From Pseudomonas jessenii (GTDB taxonomy: Bacteria > Pseudomonadota > Gammaproteobacteria > Pseudomonadales > Pseudomonadaceae): 64,000 bases of DNA. This document shows, piece by piece, positions 45,614 to 54,381 of the stretch (within the stretch, counting starts at the first letter, position 1; each line of letters begins with the position of its first letter). The stretch covers positions 434,001-498,000 of the forward strand of contig NZ_NIWT01000007.1 of NCBI RefSeq assembly GCF_002236115.1. The letters run 5' to 3'. A program made the translations under genes and the position numbers. The notes under the pieces are model-generated. The model was given only the letters and a program-made list of their open reading frames with translations. It did not search any database and had not been told where the DNA came from.

Positions 45614-46914
45614 ATGCCCGACGCTTGTGCGCAGTTTGCTTCACGCCGTTGCAGCAACTGCTCGAACACCGCCTTCAGGCGCTGTTCGGCAACGGCCTGG
45701 CTGCAGAACCCCTGCAGGCTGCCGACGGCATGGGCCGACATTCGCTGATAGCGCTCGACGTCCTGCCTGGCGACGTCATGGCTGGCGGAAAATGCCGTAC
45801 ACAGTGAGTCCCAATCCGTGACGTAACGCAGGGTACGATACGCTGCGCGAGGATCGTGGGGCCAGGATGTCAGTTCGTCGGTGCCTTCGACGATGAACGC
45901 GTTGTCACGGTCGATGTAGTCGGCCATGGCGGTGTTCAGCGGCGCAATGGCCGGCTTGCCGCAGGACATGAACTCCATCAACGGCAGGCATTGCCCTTCG
46001 CCGTAGGAGCAGTTGACGACGTAACTGGTGGCCTCGACCAGGCGCTCGTAGTCGATGTCGGACAGAAAGCCGTGGATCAGCACAATGCGGCACTGGTAGG
46101 ACTGATTCTTGTAGACGTGGTGCAGCATGTCGTTCAAAGCATTGGCGATGTCATGGTGCGTGAGCTTGAGCACCAGGGTCGCGTCGGGCGTGTCGCGAAA
46201 GGCAGTGCAGAATGCACTGATCATGTCCTTCCAGTTCTTGCGTCCGTCGTAGGGATTGAATACCGAGGTGTAGACCACGCCCTCGAGCACCAGCTCACAA
46301 TCGCGCGGCGGTTGGTCGAAGGCGATCGGCGTGCCTTCGCGCAAACGTTCGGGGCCGTAGGGGCGCAAGTCCGTGGTGCGACTGTCGATCAACAGCCCGC
46401 GCAGGTTCAGACGTATAGGGCCCACGACCGGACGCTTGTCCAGAAGCTCGCCACGGGCGGCAAAACGGTCCCAGACAGGTGCTGCGATAGCGCTGATCGG
46501 GTAATCGGGGCCCATCACATCGCGTACGGCATTCACGGTAAAACTGGAGTGGGTGATCGCTGTCCCGCAGGAGCCCAACACCGTCCGCCAGTCATGCCGT
46601 GGTTCGCCCTGCCAGCTCTCGGTGGGAATGGTGCTGAACTCCCAGGCGAACACCGGAATCGTCGGGCACGCGTAGTGGACCGGCGTGCGATGCGGCGGGG
46701 AGAAGGACAGGAACACACAGTCTTCGCCCCGGCTCAGGCAATCGAAATACAACCGATCGACCAGCTCGTCCGGGTTGCTGACCTCGATCACCTGCCCCAG
46801 CCGTTCGAGCACCGGGCGGAATTCCTTGAGGACGAAGTAATAGCTGTACTCGGGCCGCCCAAGATTCTGCTGGATGTTGCTCTTGTTGGTTTCCGAATGA
46901 ATGATGATCAGCAC
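45610..46914 (-). CDS. family 1-type glycosyltransferase of the A-band LPS locus (PA5456-like)
   Basis: A 434-residue GT-B fold transferase. The N-terminal domain begins LIIIHSETNKSNIQQNLGRP. The C-terminal nucleotide-sugar domain has VYTSVFNPYDGRKNWKDMI and the donor-binding GEGQCLPLMEFMSCGKPAIAP, which holds the EX7E-like pair. It is related to the next gene upstream: both have GRPEYSYYFVLK near the start and the same C-terminal block. It probably adds sugars that terminate or branch the D-rhamnan (inference from locus). It overlaps its neighbours by 7 and 4 nt. Confidence 0.85.
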   Translation of the reverse strand: MLIIIHSETNKSNIQQNLGRPEYSYYFVLKEFRPVLERLGQVIEVSNPDELVDRLYFDCLSRGEDCVFLSFSPPHRTPVHYACPTIPVFAWEFSTIPTESWQGEPRHDWRTVLGSCGTAITHSSFTVNAVRDVMGPDYPISAIAAPVWDRFAARGELLDKRPVVGPIRLNLRGLLIDSRTTDLRPYGPERLREGTPIAFDQPPRDCELVLEGVVYTSVFNPYDGRKNWKDMISAFCTAFRDTPDATLVLKLTHHDIANALNDMLHHVYKNQSYQCRIVLIHGFLSDIDYERLVEATSYVVNCSYGEGQCLPLMEFMSCGKPAIAPLNTAMADYIDRDNAFIVEGTDELTSWPHDPRAAYRTLRYVTDWDSLCTAFSASHDVARQDVERYQRMSAHAVGSLQGFCSQAVAEQRLKAVFEQLLQRREANCAQASGI

Positions 46915-48572
46915 GATGCAGCCCCCGTTTCGGTAACCACCGGCACGACGTCACGGGCAGGTTCCTGTTTGAAGAACAGCGCCAGCCGCTGCTGCACCGG
47001 CCCGAAGCTGCAGTACTGGTGCATGCGTTCGCTGGCCGCGTCCGCCATGGCCTGCCAGGCGTCCGGCTGATTTTTTGCCATCGCGTAGCTGTTCTCATAA
47101 GCCGTTTTCAACGACCCCCAGTCCGGACGGTGGCGCAATGTGCGGTACAGGATGCGCGCGTCTTCCGGCCAGATCGTCGGCTCCTGGCTGGACTTGACGA
47201 CGAAAGCCACGCGCTCGTCGATGTAGTCGCGCATCGCCGTGTGGTTCGGGGCGATGACAGGCCGGGCGCAGGACATGAACTCCATCAGCGGCAGGCACAA
47301 GCCTTCGCAACGTGAAGCGTTGACGTAGTAGCTCGCCGCGCCATAAAGCCGGGCGAACTGCTCGTCCTGCAGATAACCGTGCATGACCACCACGCGACAG
47401 GCGAAGGGCGAGAGCTGGGACAGCAAGGTCATGAGCTCGACGTAATAGGTCGACAGGTCGTTCTGGGTCATCTTCAACACGAGCGTGGCGTCTTGCACAT
47501 CACGCAGCGCCCAGCAGAACGCCGTGATCAGGTGATGCCAGTTCTTGCGCCCGTCATCGGGGTTGAACACGCTCACGTAGATGACGCCATCGACCTCGAT
47601 TTCCACCGTTTGACTGGTGTCGGGGAAAGCCGCTTGTGGATGCTCGTCCTGCGCGCAAGTCGCGCTGATGACGGGTTCATCCGGCGCGGGAGCTTCGCTG
47701 ACCGCAGGTTCGATCGGCAACGGTTGAGGCGTGCGAAACCTGGCCAGCCACGGCCGAACGGCATCCGGCACCAGATCGCGAACAGCTTCGCGATACCACA
47801 ACAGCAGGTAGTGTTTAAGCAGGAACAGCGACGAGTGCTCGCTGTCTGCCGACAGGGCTCGACAGGCTTCGCGCAGGTAATGTTTGGTGATGAAAAGGCG
47901 CCGCCGCAGGGTCAACGGTGGCGGTGGCGGTGGCGCTGATTCAGGTTCTGGTTCCGGCTCTGGTTCCGGCTCGACGATTTCCTCTGGTGCTTGCTCGATG
48001 ATCGGCGCGATCAAACCATCGGCGGACAACCCCATCGAGCGACTGTCCAGGATGCAACCCTTGATCTGCAGCGTGGCACCCGCGTTCACCGGCGTACCGG
48101 GATATTGCTGGCGGATACCGGCGAAGCGTTCCCACAAAGGCGTCGGCAGCACCAACACCGGGAAGTCGTCGCCCAGGGTCCGGCGGATGGCTTCGGCGGT
48201 GTGGGTGGACAAGGTGATCACTCGTCCCAGACGCGCCAGTGTCTGGCTCCAGTCTTGACGCGGATTGTTGTCCCAGTGCTCGGCGGGAATGCTGTCGAAC
48301 TCCCAGGCAACCACGCACACCATCGGGCATTGCAAGTCGGTGGGGGTCTTGTGCGGTGGCGCGAACGAAATGAACAGGCAGTCCTGACCGGCCTGCTGCA
48401 ACTGCCGATACAGCGGGTCGACCTCGGCGGCCGATGACACCACATGCACCGGCCCGAGGCTTTCGAACAACGGTCGGTACGCCTTGAGCACGAAGTAGTA
48501 ACTGTATTCTGGACGGCCGAGACTCTGGCTGATGGAGCTGTCGTTGACGTCGGAGTAAAGAATAAAATTCAT
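46908..48572 (-). CDS. family 1-type glycosyltransferase with a long linker (PA5455-like)
   Basis: A 554-residue relative of the downstream glycosyltransferase. I start it at 48572 (MNFILYSDVNDSSISQSLGR) because this aligns with the start of its paralogue; ATG 48596 is also in frame. The N-terminal half (about residues 1-200) and the C-terminal GT-B donor domain (about 330-550; FNPDDGRKNWHHLI, EGLCLPLMEFMSCARPVIAP) are separated by about 130 extra residues. That insert starts with an alternating Glu-Pro run and six prolines, then a helical Leu/Tyr-rich stretch. It is first in the leftward decoration operon, divergent from rmd. Confidence 0.83.
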   Translation of the reverse strand: MNFILYSDVNDSSISQSLGRPEYSYYFVLKAYRPLFESLGPVHVVSSAAEVDPLYRQLQQAGQDCLFISFAPPHKTPTDLQCPMVCVVAWEFDSIPAEHWDNNPRQDWSQTLARLGRVITLSTHTAEAIRRTLGDDFPVLVLPTPLWERFAGIRQQYPGTPVNAGATLQIKGCILDSRSMGLSADGLIAPIIEQAPEEIVEPEPEPEPEPESAPPPPPPLTLRRRLFITKHYLREACRALSADSEHSSLFLLKHYLLLWYREAVRDLVPDAVRPWLARFRTPQPLPIEPAVSEAPAPDEPVISATCAQDEHPQAAFPDTSQTVEIEVDGVIYVSVFNPDDGRKNWHHLITAFCWALRDVQDATLVLKMTQNDLSTYYVELMTLLSQLSPFACRVVVMHGYLQDEQFARLYGAASYYVNASRCEGLCLPLMEFMSCARPVIAPNHTAMRDYIDERVAFVVKSSQEPTIWPEDARILYRTLRHRPDWGSLKTAYENSYAMAKNQPDAWQAMADAASERMHQYCSFGPVQQRLALFFKQEPARDVVPVVTETGAASC

Positions 48573-48965
48573 GGCATCCCACGGTGACGCCGCCATCCCG
48601 GCAGCCTCACGCTATGACGGGGAGGATACGGTTCGAGTCCGTGTTTACTGGCGCTCGTCCATCGTCTTCCTGCCCGTCTTCGTTCTTGTTTTAGTGGTCA
48701 GTTTCTCGCAGTTTCGAAGCGACGCTGCCGAACCCCGGGTAATCGTGACGAGGGGCATTCTAACCACATCCGTTGAGGATTCGTGAACCGCCCGACGAGA
48801 ATAAATCAGGCTACGCAGACGAGAACTGATCAGTCACGGTTGGACCTGTTGAAATTGCCGAGCAAATGGCACAGATTGGCTACCAAACAACTACAACAAA
48901 ACATTTCATCTGTCTTACGAGCGATCCTGTTGATTCGTGAGACCCTTCCATTAAGCCAGTAGGAA
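48573..48965. other. 393-nt divergent intergenic region of the A-band LPS locus
   Basis: It should hold promoters for both the leftward decoration operon and the rightward rmd-wbpZ operon. It becomes AT-richer from about 48790 to 48960 (ACAACTACAACAAAACATTT). No clear sigma-54 or terminator motif was found. A 71-codon plus-strand frame at 48571-48786 with one hydrophobic stretch is not convincing as a gene. Confidence 0.6.
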
Positions 48966-49910
48966 ATGGATGAAATGTATGACCGGGGGTCGCTGTTGAA
49001 AAAACGTCTGTTTGTCACGGGTCTGACTGGATTCGTAGGACAACACATCCAATCGCGTTTGCAGGCTGACGCCTCGGAATGGGAGCTGCTGCCTGTTCCC
49101 GGCCGCTACGATCTTGCCGCGCCGGACAGCCTCGAAGGGTTGTGGCCGGTCATGCCCGATGCGGTGATCCACCTGGCCGGCCAGACGTTCGTCCCGGAGG
49201 CTTTTCGTGATCCGGCCGGTACCCTGAATATCAATCTGCTGGGCACCCTGAACCTGCTGCAGGCCCTCAAGGCGCGCGGCTTCAGCGGCACGTTCCTGTA
49301 CGTCAGCTCCGGCGATGTCTATGGCCAGGTCGCTGAAGAGCATCTGCCCATCACTGAATTGCAACCACCCTGCCCGCGCAATCCCTATGCCGTCAGCAAA
49401 CTGTCGGCGGAGTTCCTGAGTTTGCAATGGGGCCTGAGCGAAGGCTGGCCCGTACTGGTCGCCCGCCCGTTCAACCACATCGGTACCGGGCAGAAAGACA
49501 GCTTCGTCATCGCCAGCGCCGCCCGTCAGATCTGCCGGATCAAGCAAGGACTGCAAGGGCCACAACTGGAGGTCGGGGACATCGACGTCACGCGCGATTT
49601 CCTCGATGTCGGGGACGTGGTCTCGGCCTACCTGGCCTTGCTGGAAAAAGGTACGCCGGGGCAGGTCTACAACATTTGCTCGGGGCGCGAGCAGAGCATT
49701 CGCAGTTTGATCGAACAACTGGCAGATCTTGCCCAGGTCGATCTGCAACTGGTCCAGGACCCTGCACGACTTCGCCGCGCGGATCAGCGACGTGTGTGTG
49801 GCAGCCCTGCCAGGCTGACCCAAACCACCGATTGGAAGCCTGAAATCACAACACAACAATCCCTGCGGGCGATCCTGTCCGACTGGGAGAAGCGAGTACG
49901 ACAAGAATGA
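48966..49910 (+). CDS. rmd: GDP-6-deoxy-4-keto-D-mannose reductase (GDP-D-rhamnose synthesis)
   Basis: A 314-residue extended SDR that reduces GDP-4-keto-6-deoxy-D-mannose to GDP-D-rhamnose. NAD(P) motif TGLTGFVGQHI at about residue 18; catalytic YxxxK in NPYAVSKLSAEF; VSSGDVYGQ supplies the Ser. AGGAA overlaps the first ATG too closely, so translation may start at ATG 48975. It overlaps gmd by 4 nt. It is first in rmd-gmd-wbpW-wzm-wzt-wbpX-wbpY-wbpZ, the P. aeruginosa A-band order. Confidence 0.93.
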   Translation: MDEMYDRGSLLKKRLFVTGLTGFVGQHIQSRLQADASEWELLPVPGRYDLAAPDSLEGLWPVMPDAVIHLAGQTFVPEAFRDPAGTLNINLLGTLNLLQALKARGFSGTFLYVSSGDVYGQVAEEHLPITELQPPCPRNPYAVSKLSAEFLSLQWGLSEGWPVLVARPFNHIGTGQKDSFVIASAARQICRIKQGLQGPQLEVGDIDVTRDFLDVGDVVSAYLALLEKGTPGQVYNICSGREQSIRSLIEQLADLAQVDLQLVQDPARLRRADQRRVCGSPARLTQTTDWKPEITTQQSLRAILSDWEKRVRQE

Positions 49911-50878
49911 CTAAAAGTGCATTGATCACAGGTATCACCGGCCAGGATGGCGCTTATCTGGCGAAACTGTTGCTCGACAAGGGCTACAAAGTCCACGGCC
50001 TGGTGGCGCGTCGCAGCAGCGATTCGCGCTGGCGCCTGCGCGAGATGGGGGTCGAGGCGGACATCGTCTACCTGGACGGCGACATGGCCGATGCCTGTTC
50101 AGTGCAGCGCGCGGTGATCAAATCGGCGCCGGACGAGATCTACAACCTTGCTGCACAAAGCTTTGTCGCGGCTTCCTGGGATCAACCGGTGACCACCGGC
50201 ATCGTCGACGGCTTGGGCGTTACCCACCTGCTCGAAGCGATCCGTCAGTTCAGCCCGCACACGCGTTTCTACCAGGCGTCCACCAGCGAAATGTTCGGCC
50301 TGATCCAGGCCGAACAGCAAGACGAGAACACACCGTTCTATCCGCGCAGCCCTTATGGCGTGGCCAAGCTGTACGGCCACTGGATCACCGTGAACTACCG
50401 CGAAAGCTTCAACCTGCACGCCAGCAGCGGCATTCTGTTCAACCATGAATCACCGCTGCGCGGCATCGAGTTCGTGACGCGCAAAGTCACCGACGCCGCC
50501 GCCCGCATCAAGCAGGGCAAGCAGCAGGAACTGTGCCTGGGCAACATCGACGCCAAGCGCGACTGGGGCTTTGCCGGGGACTACGTCGAAGCCATGTGGC
50601 TGATGCTGCAACAGGACAAGCCCGATGACTTCGTGGTGGCCACCGGCGTCACCACCACCGTGCGCGAGATGTGCCGGATCGCCTTCGATCACGTGGGCCT
50701 GAACTACCGCGACTTCGTGAAGATCGACCCGGCGTTCTTCCGCCCGGCCGAAGTCGAAGTGCTGCTCGGCAACCCGGCCAAGGCCCAGCGTGTGCTGGGT
50801 TGGAAACCAAAAACCGACCTGGATACCTTGATCCGCATGATGATGGATGCGGACATGAAACGCGTCGCCAAGGAGTAG
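49907..50878 (+). CDS. gmd: GDP-mannose 4,6-dehydratase
   Basis: A 323-residue extended SDR converting GDP-D-mannose to GDP-4-keto-6-deoxy-D-mannose. Cofactor motif ITGITGQDGAYLAKLLL, then NLAAQSFVAASWDQP; active-site triad in STSEMFG (Thr/Glu) and SPYGVAKLYGHW (Tyr and Lys). FNHESPLRGIEFVTRKV is the typical GMD block. It supplies the substrate for Rmd. Confidence 0.96.
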   Translation: MTKSALITGITGQDGAYLAKLLLDKGYKVHGLVARRSSDSRWRLREMGVEADIVYLDGDMADACSVQRAVIKSAPDEIYNLAAQSFVAASWDQPVTTGIVDGLGVTHLLEAIRQFSPHTRFYQASTSEMFGLIQAEQQDENTPFYPRSPYGVAKLYGHWITVNYRESFNLHASSGILFNHESPLRGIEFVTRKVTDAAARIKQGKQQELCLGNIDAKRDWGFAGDYVEAMWLMLQQDKPDDFVVATGVTTTVREMCRIAFDHVGLNYRDFVKIDPAFFRPAEVEVLLGNPAKAQRVLGWKPKTDLDTLIRMMMDADMKRVAKE

Positions 50879-50881
50879 GCC

Positions 50882-52324
50882 ATGCTGATTCCCGTGATTC
50901 TCTCCGGCGGTGCCGGGACAAGGTTGTGGCCGGTGTCGCGTGAAGGCCATCCCAAACCGTTCATGGCATTGCCCGACGGCCAGTCGCTGCTGGGCAAGAC
51001 CTATCGGCGTGCCGCGGACCTGCTCGACGGCTGGGGCGATATCGTCACGGTGACCAACCGCGAGTACTACTTCCAGAGCAAGGATCACTTTCGGGACGCG
51101 CACCTTGGCCGCCATCGCGGACACTTCCTGCTGGAGCCGACGGGGCGCAACACGGCGCCGGCCATTGCCGCCGCCGCCCTCTCCCTCCAGGCCCTGCATG
51201 GTGACGACGCGATCATGCTGGTCATGCCCGCCGACCACCTGATCGTCAATGTCGACGCATTGAAGGACGCAGTCGAGCATGCCGTGGCATTGGCCAGGCG
51301 CGGTCACCTGGTGACCTTCGGTGTCGTACCGACCGCTCCGGAAACCGGGTTTGGCTACATTGAAGCCGGCACATCGCTGGACGATAAAGGCGCTGCCAGT
51401 GTGCGGCGCTTCGTCGAAAAACCCGACCTGCAAACCGCGACGCATTACGTGGAAAGCGGCAACTTCCTGTGGAACTCCGGGATGTTCTGCTTCTCGGTCG
51501 CCAGCCTGCTGGCCGAGCTGCAAACCCATGCTCCCGACTTGCTGGAGCAGGCGCAAACCTGCATGGCCGCCAGCGCCGCGGTGGAAAACGCCGGAAGCCT
51601 GCAACAGGAACTGTCACCGGCCCTGTTTGGCGAAATCATGGACATTTCCATCGATTACGCGTTGATGGAGCGCTCCGACAAAGTGGTCGTGGTGCCGGCC
51701 CGTTTCGACTGGAGCGACATCGGCTCCTGGGGGGCGGTGGCCGCGCTGGTTCCAGCGGATGCACAGAACAACCGCACCGTCGGCGAATCGATTTTCATCG
51801 ACAGCCACAACAACTTCGTCCAGAGCGAAAACCGTCTGGTAGCGACCGTGGGCGTGGATAACCTGATCATCGTCGACACCGCCGACGCGGTGTTGGTGGC
51901 CCACGCCGACCGTGCCCAGGATGTGCGCCGGGTGGCCAGGCAACTCAAGGATAAAGAGCACGAAGCCTATCGCTTGCACCGTACGGTCAGCCGGCCATGG
52001 GGCACCTACACCGTGCTCGAGGAAGGCCCGCGCTTCAAGATCAAACGCATCGTGGTCAAGCCCGGCGCCAAGTTGTCGTTGCAGATGCACCACCATCGTA
52101 ATGAACACTGGGTGGTGGTCGAAGGCATGGCCAAGGTCACCAACAATGGCACCGGCACGCACCTGGTGGCCAAGAACGAATCGACCTTCATTGCCGCCGG
52201 TCACAAACATCGCCTGGAAAATCCCGGCGTGATCGACCTTGTGATCATCGAAGTGCAAAGCGGCGAATACCTGGGAGAGGACGACATCGTCCGCTTCGAA
52301 GATCAATACGGCAGGACGGTTTGA
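50882..52324 (+). CDS. wbpW: bifunctional mannose-1-P guanylyltransferase/mannose-6-P isomerase
   Basis: A 480-residue type II PMI/GMP. The N-terminal nucleotidyltransferase has SGGAGTRLWPVSREGHPKPF; the activity-linked FVEKPDLQTA follows at about residue 178. The C-terminal cupin (about 355-480) has the zinc-binding LQMHHHRNEHWVVVEG. It makes GDP-mannose for Gmd. It starts 3 nt after the gmd stop. Paralogues (AlgA, PslB) exist in Pseudomonas, but the locus identifies this one as WbpW. Confidence 0.93.
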   Translation: MLIPVILSGGAGTRLWPVSREGHPKPFMALPDGQSLLGKTYRRAADLLDGWGDIVTVTNREYYFQSKDHFRDAHLGRHRGHFLLEPTGRNTAPAIAAAALSLQALHGDDAIMLVMPADHLIVNVDALKDAVEHAVALARRGHLVTFGVVPTAPETGFGYIEAGTSLDDKGAASVRRFVEKPDLQTATHYVESGNFLWNSGMFCFSVASLLAELQTHAPDLLEQAQTCMAASAAVENAGSLQQELSPALFGEIMDISIDYALMERSDKVVVVPARFDWSDIGSWGAVAALVPADAQNNRTVGESIFIDSHNNFVQSENRLVATVGVDNLIIVDTADAVLVAHADRAQDVRRVARQLKDKEHEAYRLHRTVSRPWGTYTVLEEGPRFKIKRIVVKPGAKLSLQMHHHRNEHWVVVEGMAKVTNNGTGTHLVAKNESTFIAAGHKHRLENPGVIDLVIIEVQSGEYLGEDDIVRFEDQYGRTV

Positions 52325-53122
52325 ATGCTGCGTAATCTTTACCAATCGCTGTGGAGTTACCGGGGTTTCATCCTCGGCAGCGTCAAACGGGAGTTTCAGG
52401 CGCGTTATCGCAACTCGCTGTTCGGTGCCTTGTGGACCGTGCTCAATCCGCTGTCGATGATCCTGGTCTACACGGTGATCTTCTCCACCATCATGCGCGC
52501 CCGCTTGCCGGGCGTGGATGACGGGTTGGCCTATAGCGTCTACCTGTGCGCCGGCCTGCTGACCTGGGGCCTGTTCGCCGAGATCACCACGCGCAGCCAG
52601 AGCATGTTCCTGGAAAACGCCAACCTGCTGAAGAAAATCAGCTTCCCGCGCATCTGCCTGCCGGTCATCGTGCTGCTCAATGCCGGGATCAATTTCGCGA
52701 TCATCCTGGGGTTGTTCCTCGGCTTCCTGCTGATCAGCGGACGGCTGCCTGGCATGGCGCTGCTGGCGCTGGTGCCGTTGCTGGTCCTGCAGGTGATCTT
52801 CGCTGCCGGGCTGGGAATGATTCTGGGCGTGCTCAACGTGTTCTTTCGCGACGTCGGGCAGTTTTTCGGCATCTGCCTGCAATTCTGGTTCTGGCTGACG
52901 CCGATCGTTTATCCGCTGTCGATCCTGCCGACGGGCATCCAGCGCTTTATCGAGCTGAACCCGATGACGGCACTGATGAACAGCTACCAGAACCTGTTTC
53001 TCTACAACCAATGGCCAGACTGGAGCTCGCTGGTCCCGTTGCTGGTGATCGGCCTGTTGTTCTGTGGGATGGCGCTGCGGCTGTTCCGCCAGCGTGTCGG
53101 TGAAATGGTGGACGAGCTCTGA
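52325..53122 (+). CDS. wzm: O-antigen (D-rhamnan) ABC exporter permease
   Basis: A 265-residue ABC-2 type membrane protein with about six helices. RGFILGSVKREFQARYRNSL is the amphipathic lead-in, LFGALWTVLNPLSMILVYTV the first helix, and PIVYPLSILPTGIQRFIELN the conserved loop. It forms the channel that moves undecaprenyl-linked D-rhamnan across the inner membrane with Wzt. It starts immediately after the wbpW stop and shares one nucleotide with the wzt start. Confidence 0.94.
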   Translation: MLRNLYQSLWSYRGFILGSVKREFQARYRNSLFGALWTVLNPLSMILVYTVIFSTIMRARLPGVDDGLAYSVYLCAGLLTWGLFAEITTRSQSMFLENANLLKKISFPRICLPVIVLLNAGINFAIILGLFLGFLLISGRLPGMALLALVPLLVLQVIFAAGLGMILGVLNVFFRDVGQFFGICLQFWFWLTPIVYPLSILPTGIQRFIELNPMTALMNSYQNLFLYNQWPDWSSLVPLLVIGLLFCGMALRLFRQRVGEMVDEL

Positions 53123-54381
53123 TGGGACATATACGTGTCAGTGGCCTGGGCAAGGCTTACAAGCAGTACCCGAATCGCTGGAGCCGGCTGTTCGAATGGC
53201 TGGTGCCGTTTTCCCGCACCCGGCATCACCTGCACTGGGTCCTGCAAGGGGTCGATTTCGAGATTCAGCCGGGTGAAGCCGTGGGCATCGTCGGGGTCAA
53301 CGGTGCGGGTAAAAGCACGCTGTTGAAGATGATCACCGGCACCACCCAGCCCACCTGCGGCGACATCCACTTGCAAGGACGTGTGGCGGCGCTGCTGGAG
53401 CTGGGCATGGGCTTCCACCCGGACTTCACCGGTCGGCAGAACACCTTCATGGCCGGCCAGTTGCTCGGCATGCAGGTCGAAGAAATCGAAGCGCTGATGC
53501 CAGAGATCGAGAGCTTCGCCGAAATCGGCGAGGCCATCGACCATCCGGTTCGCACCTATTCCAGCGGCATGCAGATGCGCCTGGCGTTCAGCGTGGCCAC
53601 CGCGCGGCGGCCGGACATCCTGATCGTCGATGAAGCGCTGTCCGTGGGTGACGCCTACTTCCAGCACAAAAGCTTCGATCGCATCCGCAACTTCCGCAAG
53701 GCCGGTACCACGTTGCTGATCGTGTCCCATGACCGTTCGGCGATCCAGTCGATCTGCGACACCGCCATCCTCTTGGAGAACGGGCGCATGGCCATGCGCG
53801 GCAAGCCTGAAGAAGTGATGGACTACTACAACGCCATGCTCGCCCAGCGCGAGGGCCAGACGGTGCGTCAGGAAATGCTCGCCAACGGGCAGGTGCAAAC
53901 CATTTCCGGGACAGGCGAAGCGGGCATTCTCAGCGTCCGCCTGCTTGACCCCAAGGGGCGTTCGGTGGAGGTGGCTGAAGTCGGCCAGGCGATGGTCCTG
54001 GAAGTGCAGGTCGAGGTGCGCCAGGACATCGAGCGACTGATTCTCGGCTTCATGATCAAGGATCGCCTTGGCCAGCCCATGTACGGCATCAATACCCACC
54101 GGGTGGACAAAGCCCTCACCGACCTGAGTGCCGGCGAACGCGTCACCTACCGTTTTGCCTTCGACATGCGCCTGGGCAAGGGCAATTATTCGGTGGCCCT
54201 GAGCCTGTCGCGGCTGGATTCGCACCTGGATCGCAATTTCGAATGGCGTGACTACGGGCTGGTTTTCCACGTGATCAACAATCGCCAGGAAGATTTCGTG
54301 GGTTGCTCCTGGCTCGAAGCGCAGACCAGCGTGACCCGTTCCAGCGAAAACCGGGTGGAATCCATTGGGGAAACACGATGA
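53122..54381 (+). CDS. wzt: O-antigen ABC exporter ATPase with C-terminal polysaccharide-binding domain
   Basis: A 419-residue ATPase: Walker A GVNGAGKSTLL, Q-loop replaced by the polysaccharide-exporter ELGMGFHPDFTGRQN block, signature YSSGMQMRLAFS and Walker B ILIVDEALSVGD. Residues about 255-410 form the Wzt_C beta-sandwich that reads the chain end (LGFMIKDRLGQPMYGINT). In systems with such a domain, a chemically capped non-reducing end signals export. That fits the methyltransferases encoded divergently (inference). It ends in a 4-nt overlap with wbpX. Confidence 0.95.
   Translation: MGHIRVSGLGKAYKQYPNRWSRLFEWLVPFSRTRHHLHWVLQGVDFEIQPGEAVGIVGVNGAGKSTLLKMITGTTQPTCGDIHLQGRVAALLELGMGFHPDFTGRQNTFMAGQLLGMQVEEIEALMPEIESFAEIGEAIDHPVRTYSSGMQMRLAFSVATARRPDILIVDEALSVGDAYFQHKSFDRIRNFRKAGTTLLIVSHDRSAIQSICDTAILLENGRMAMRGKPEEVMDYYNAMLAQREGQTVRQEMLANGQVQTISGTGEAGILSVRLLDPKGRSVEVAEVGQAMVLEVQVEVRQDIERLILGFMIKDRLGQPMYGINTHRVDKALTDLSAGERVTYRFAFDMRLGKGNYSVALSLSRLDSHLDRNFEWRDYGLVFHVINNRQEDFVGCSWLEAQTSVTRSSENRVESIGETR

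Noticed and set aside
48571..48786. Plus-strand 71-codon frame with one hydrophobic segment
   Set aside because: It begins on top of the glycosyltransferase start, has no ribosome site and shows no known family.
54303..54377. Longer N-terminus for WbpX
   Set aside because: It would overlap wzt by 79 nt with no ribosome site; the ATGA overlap at 54378 and the GT-B first strand fit better.
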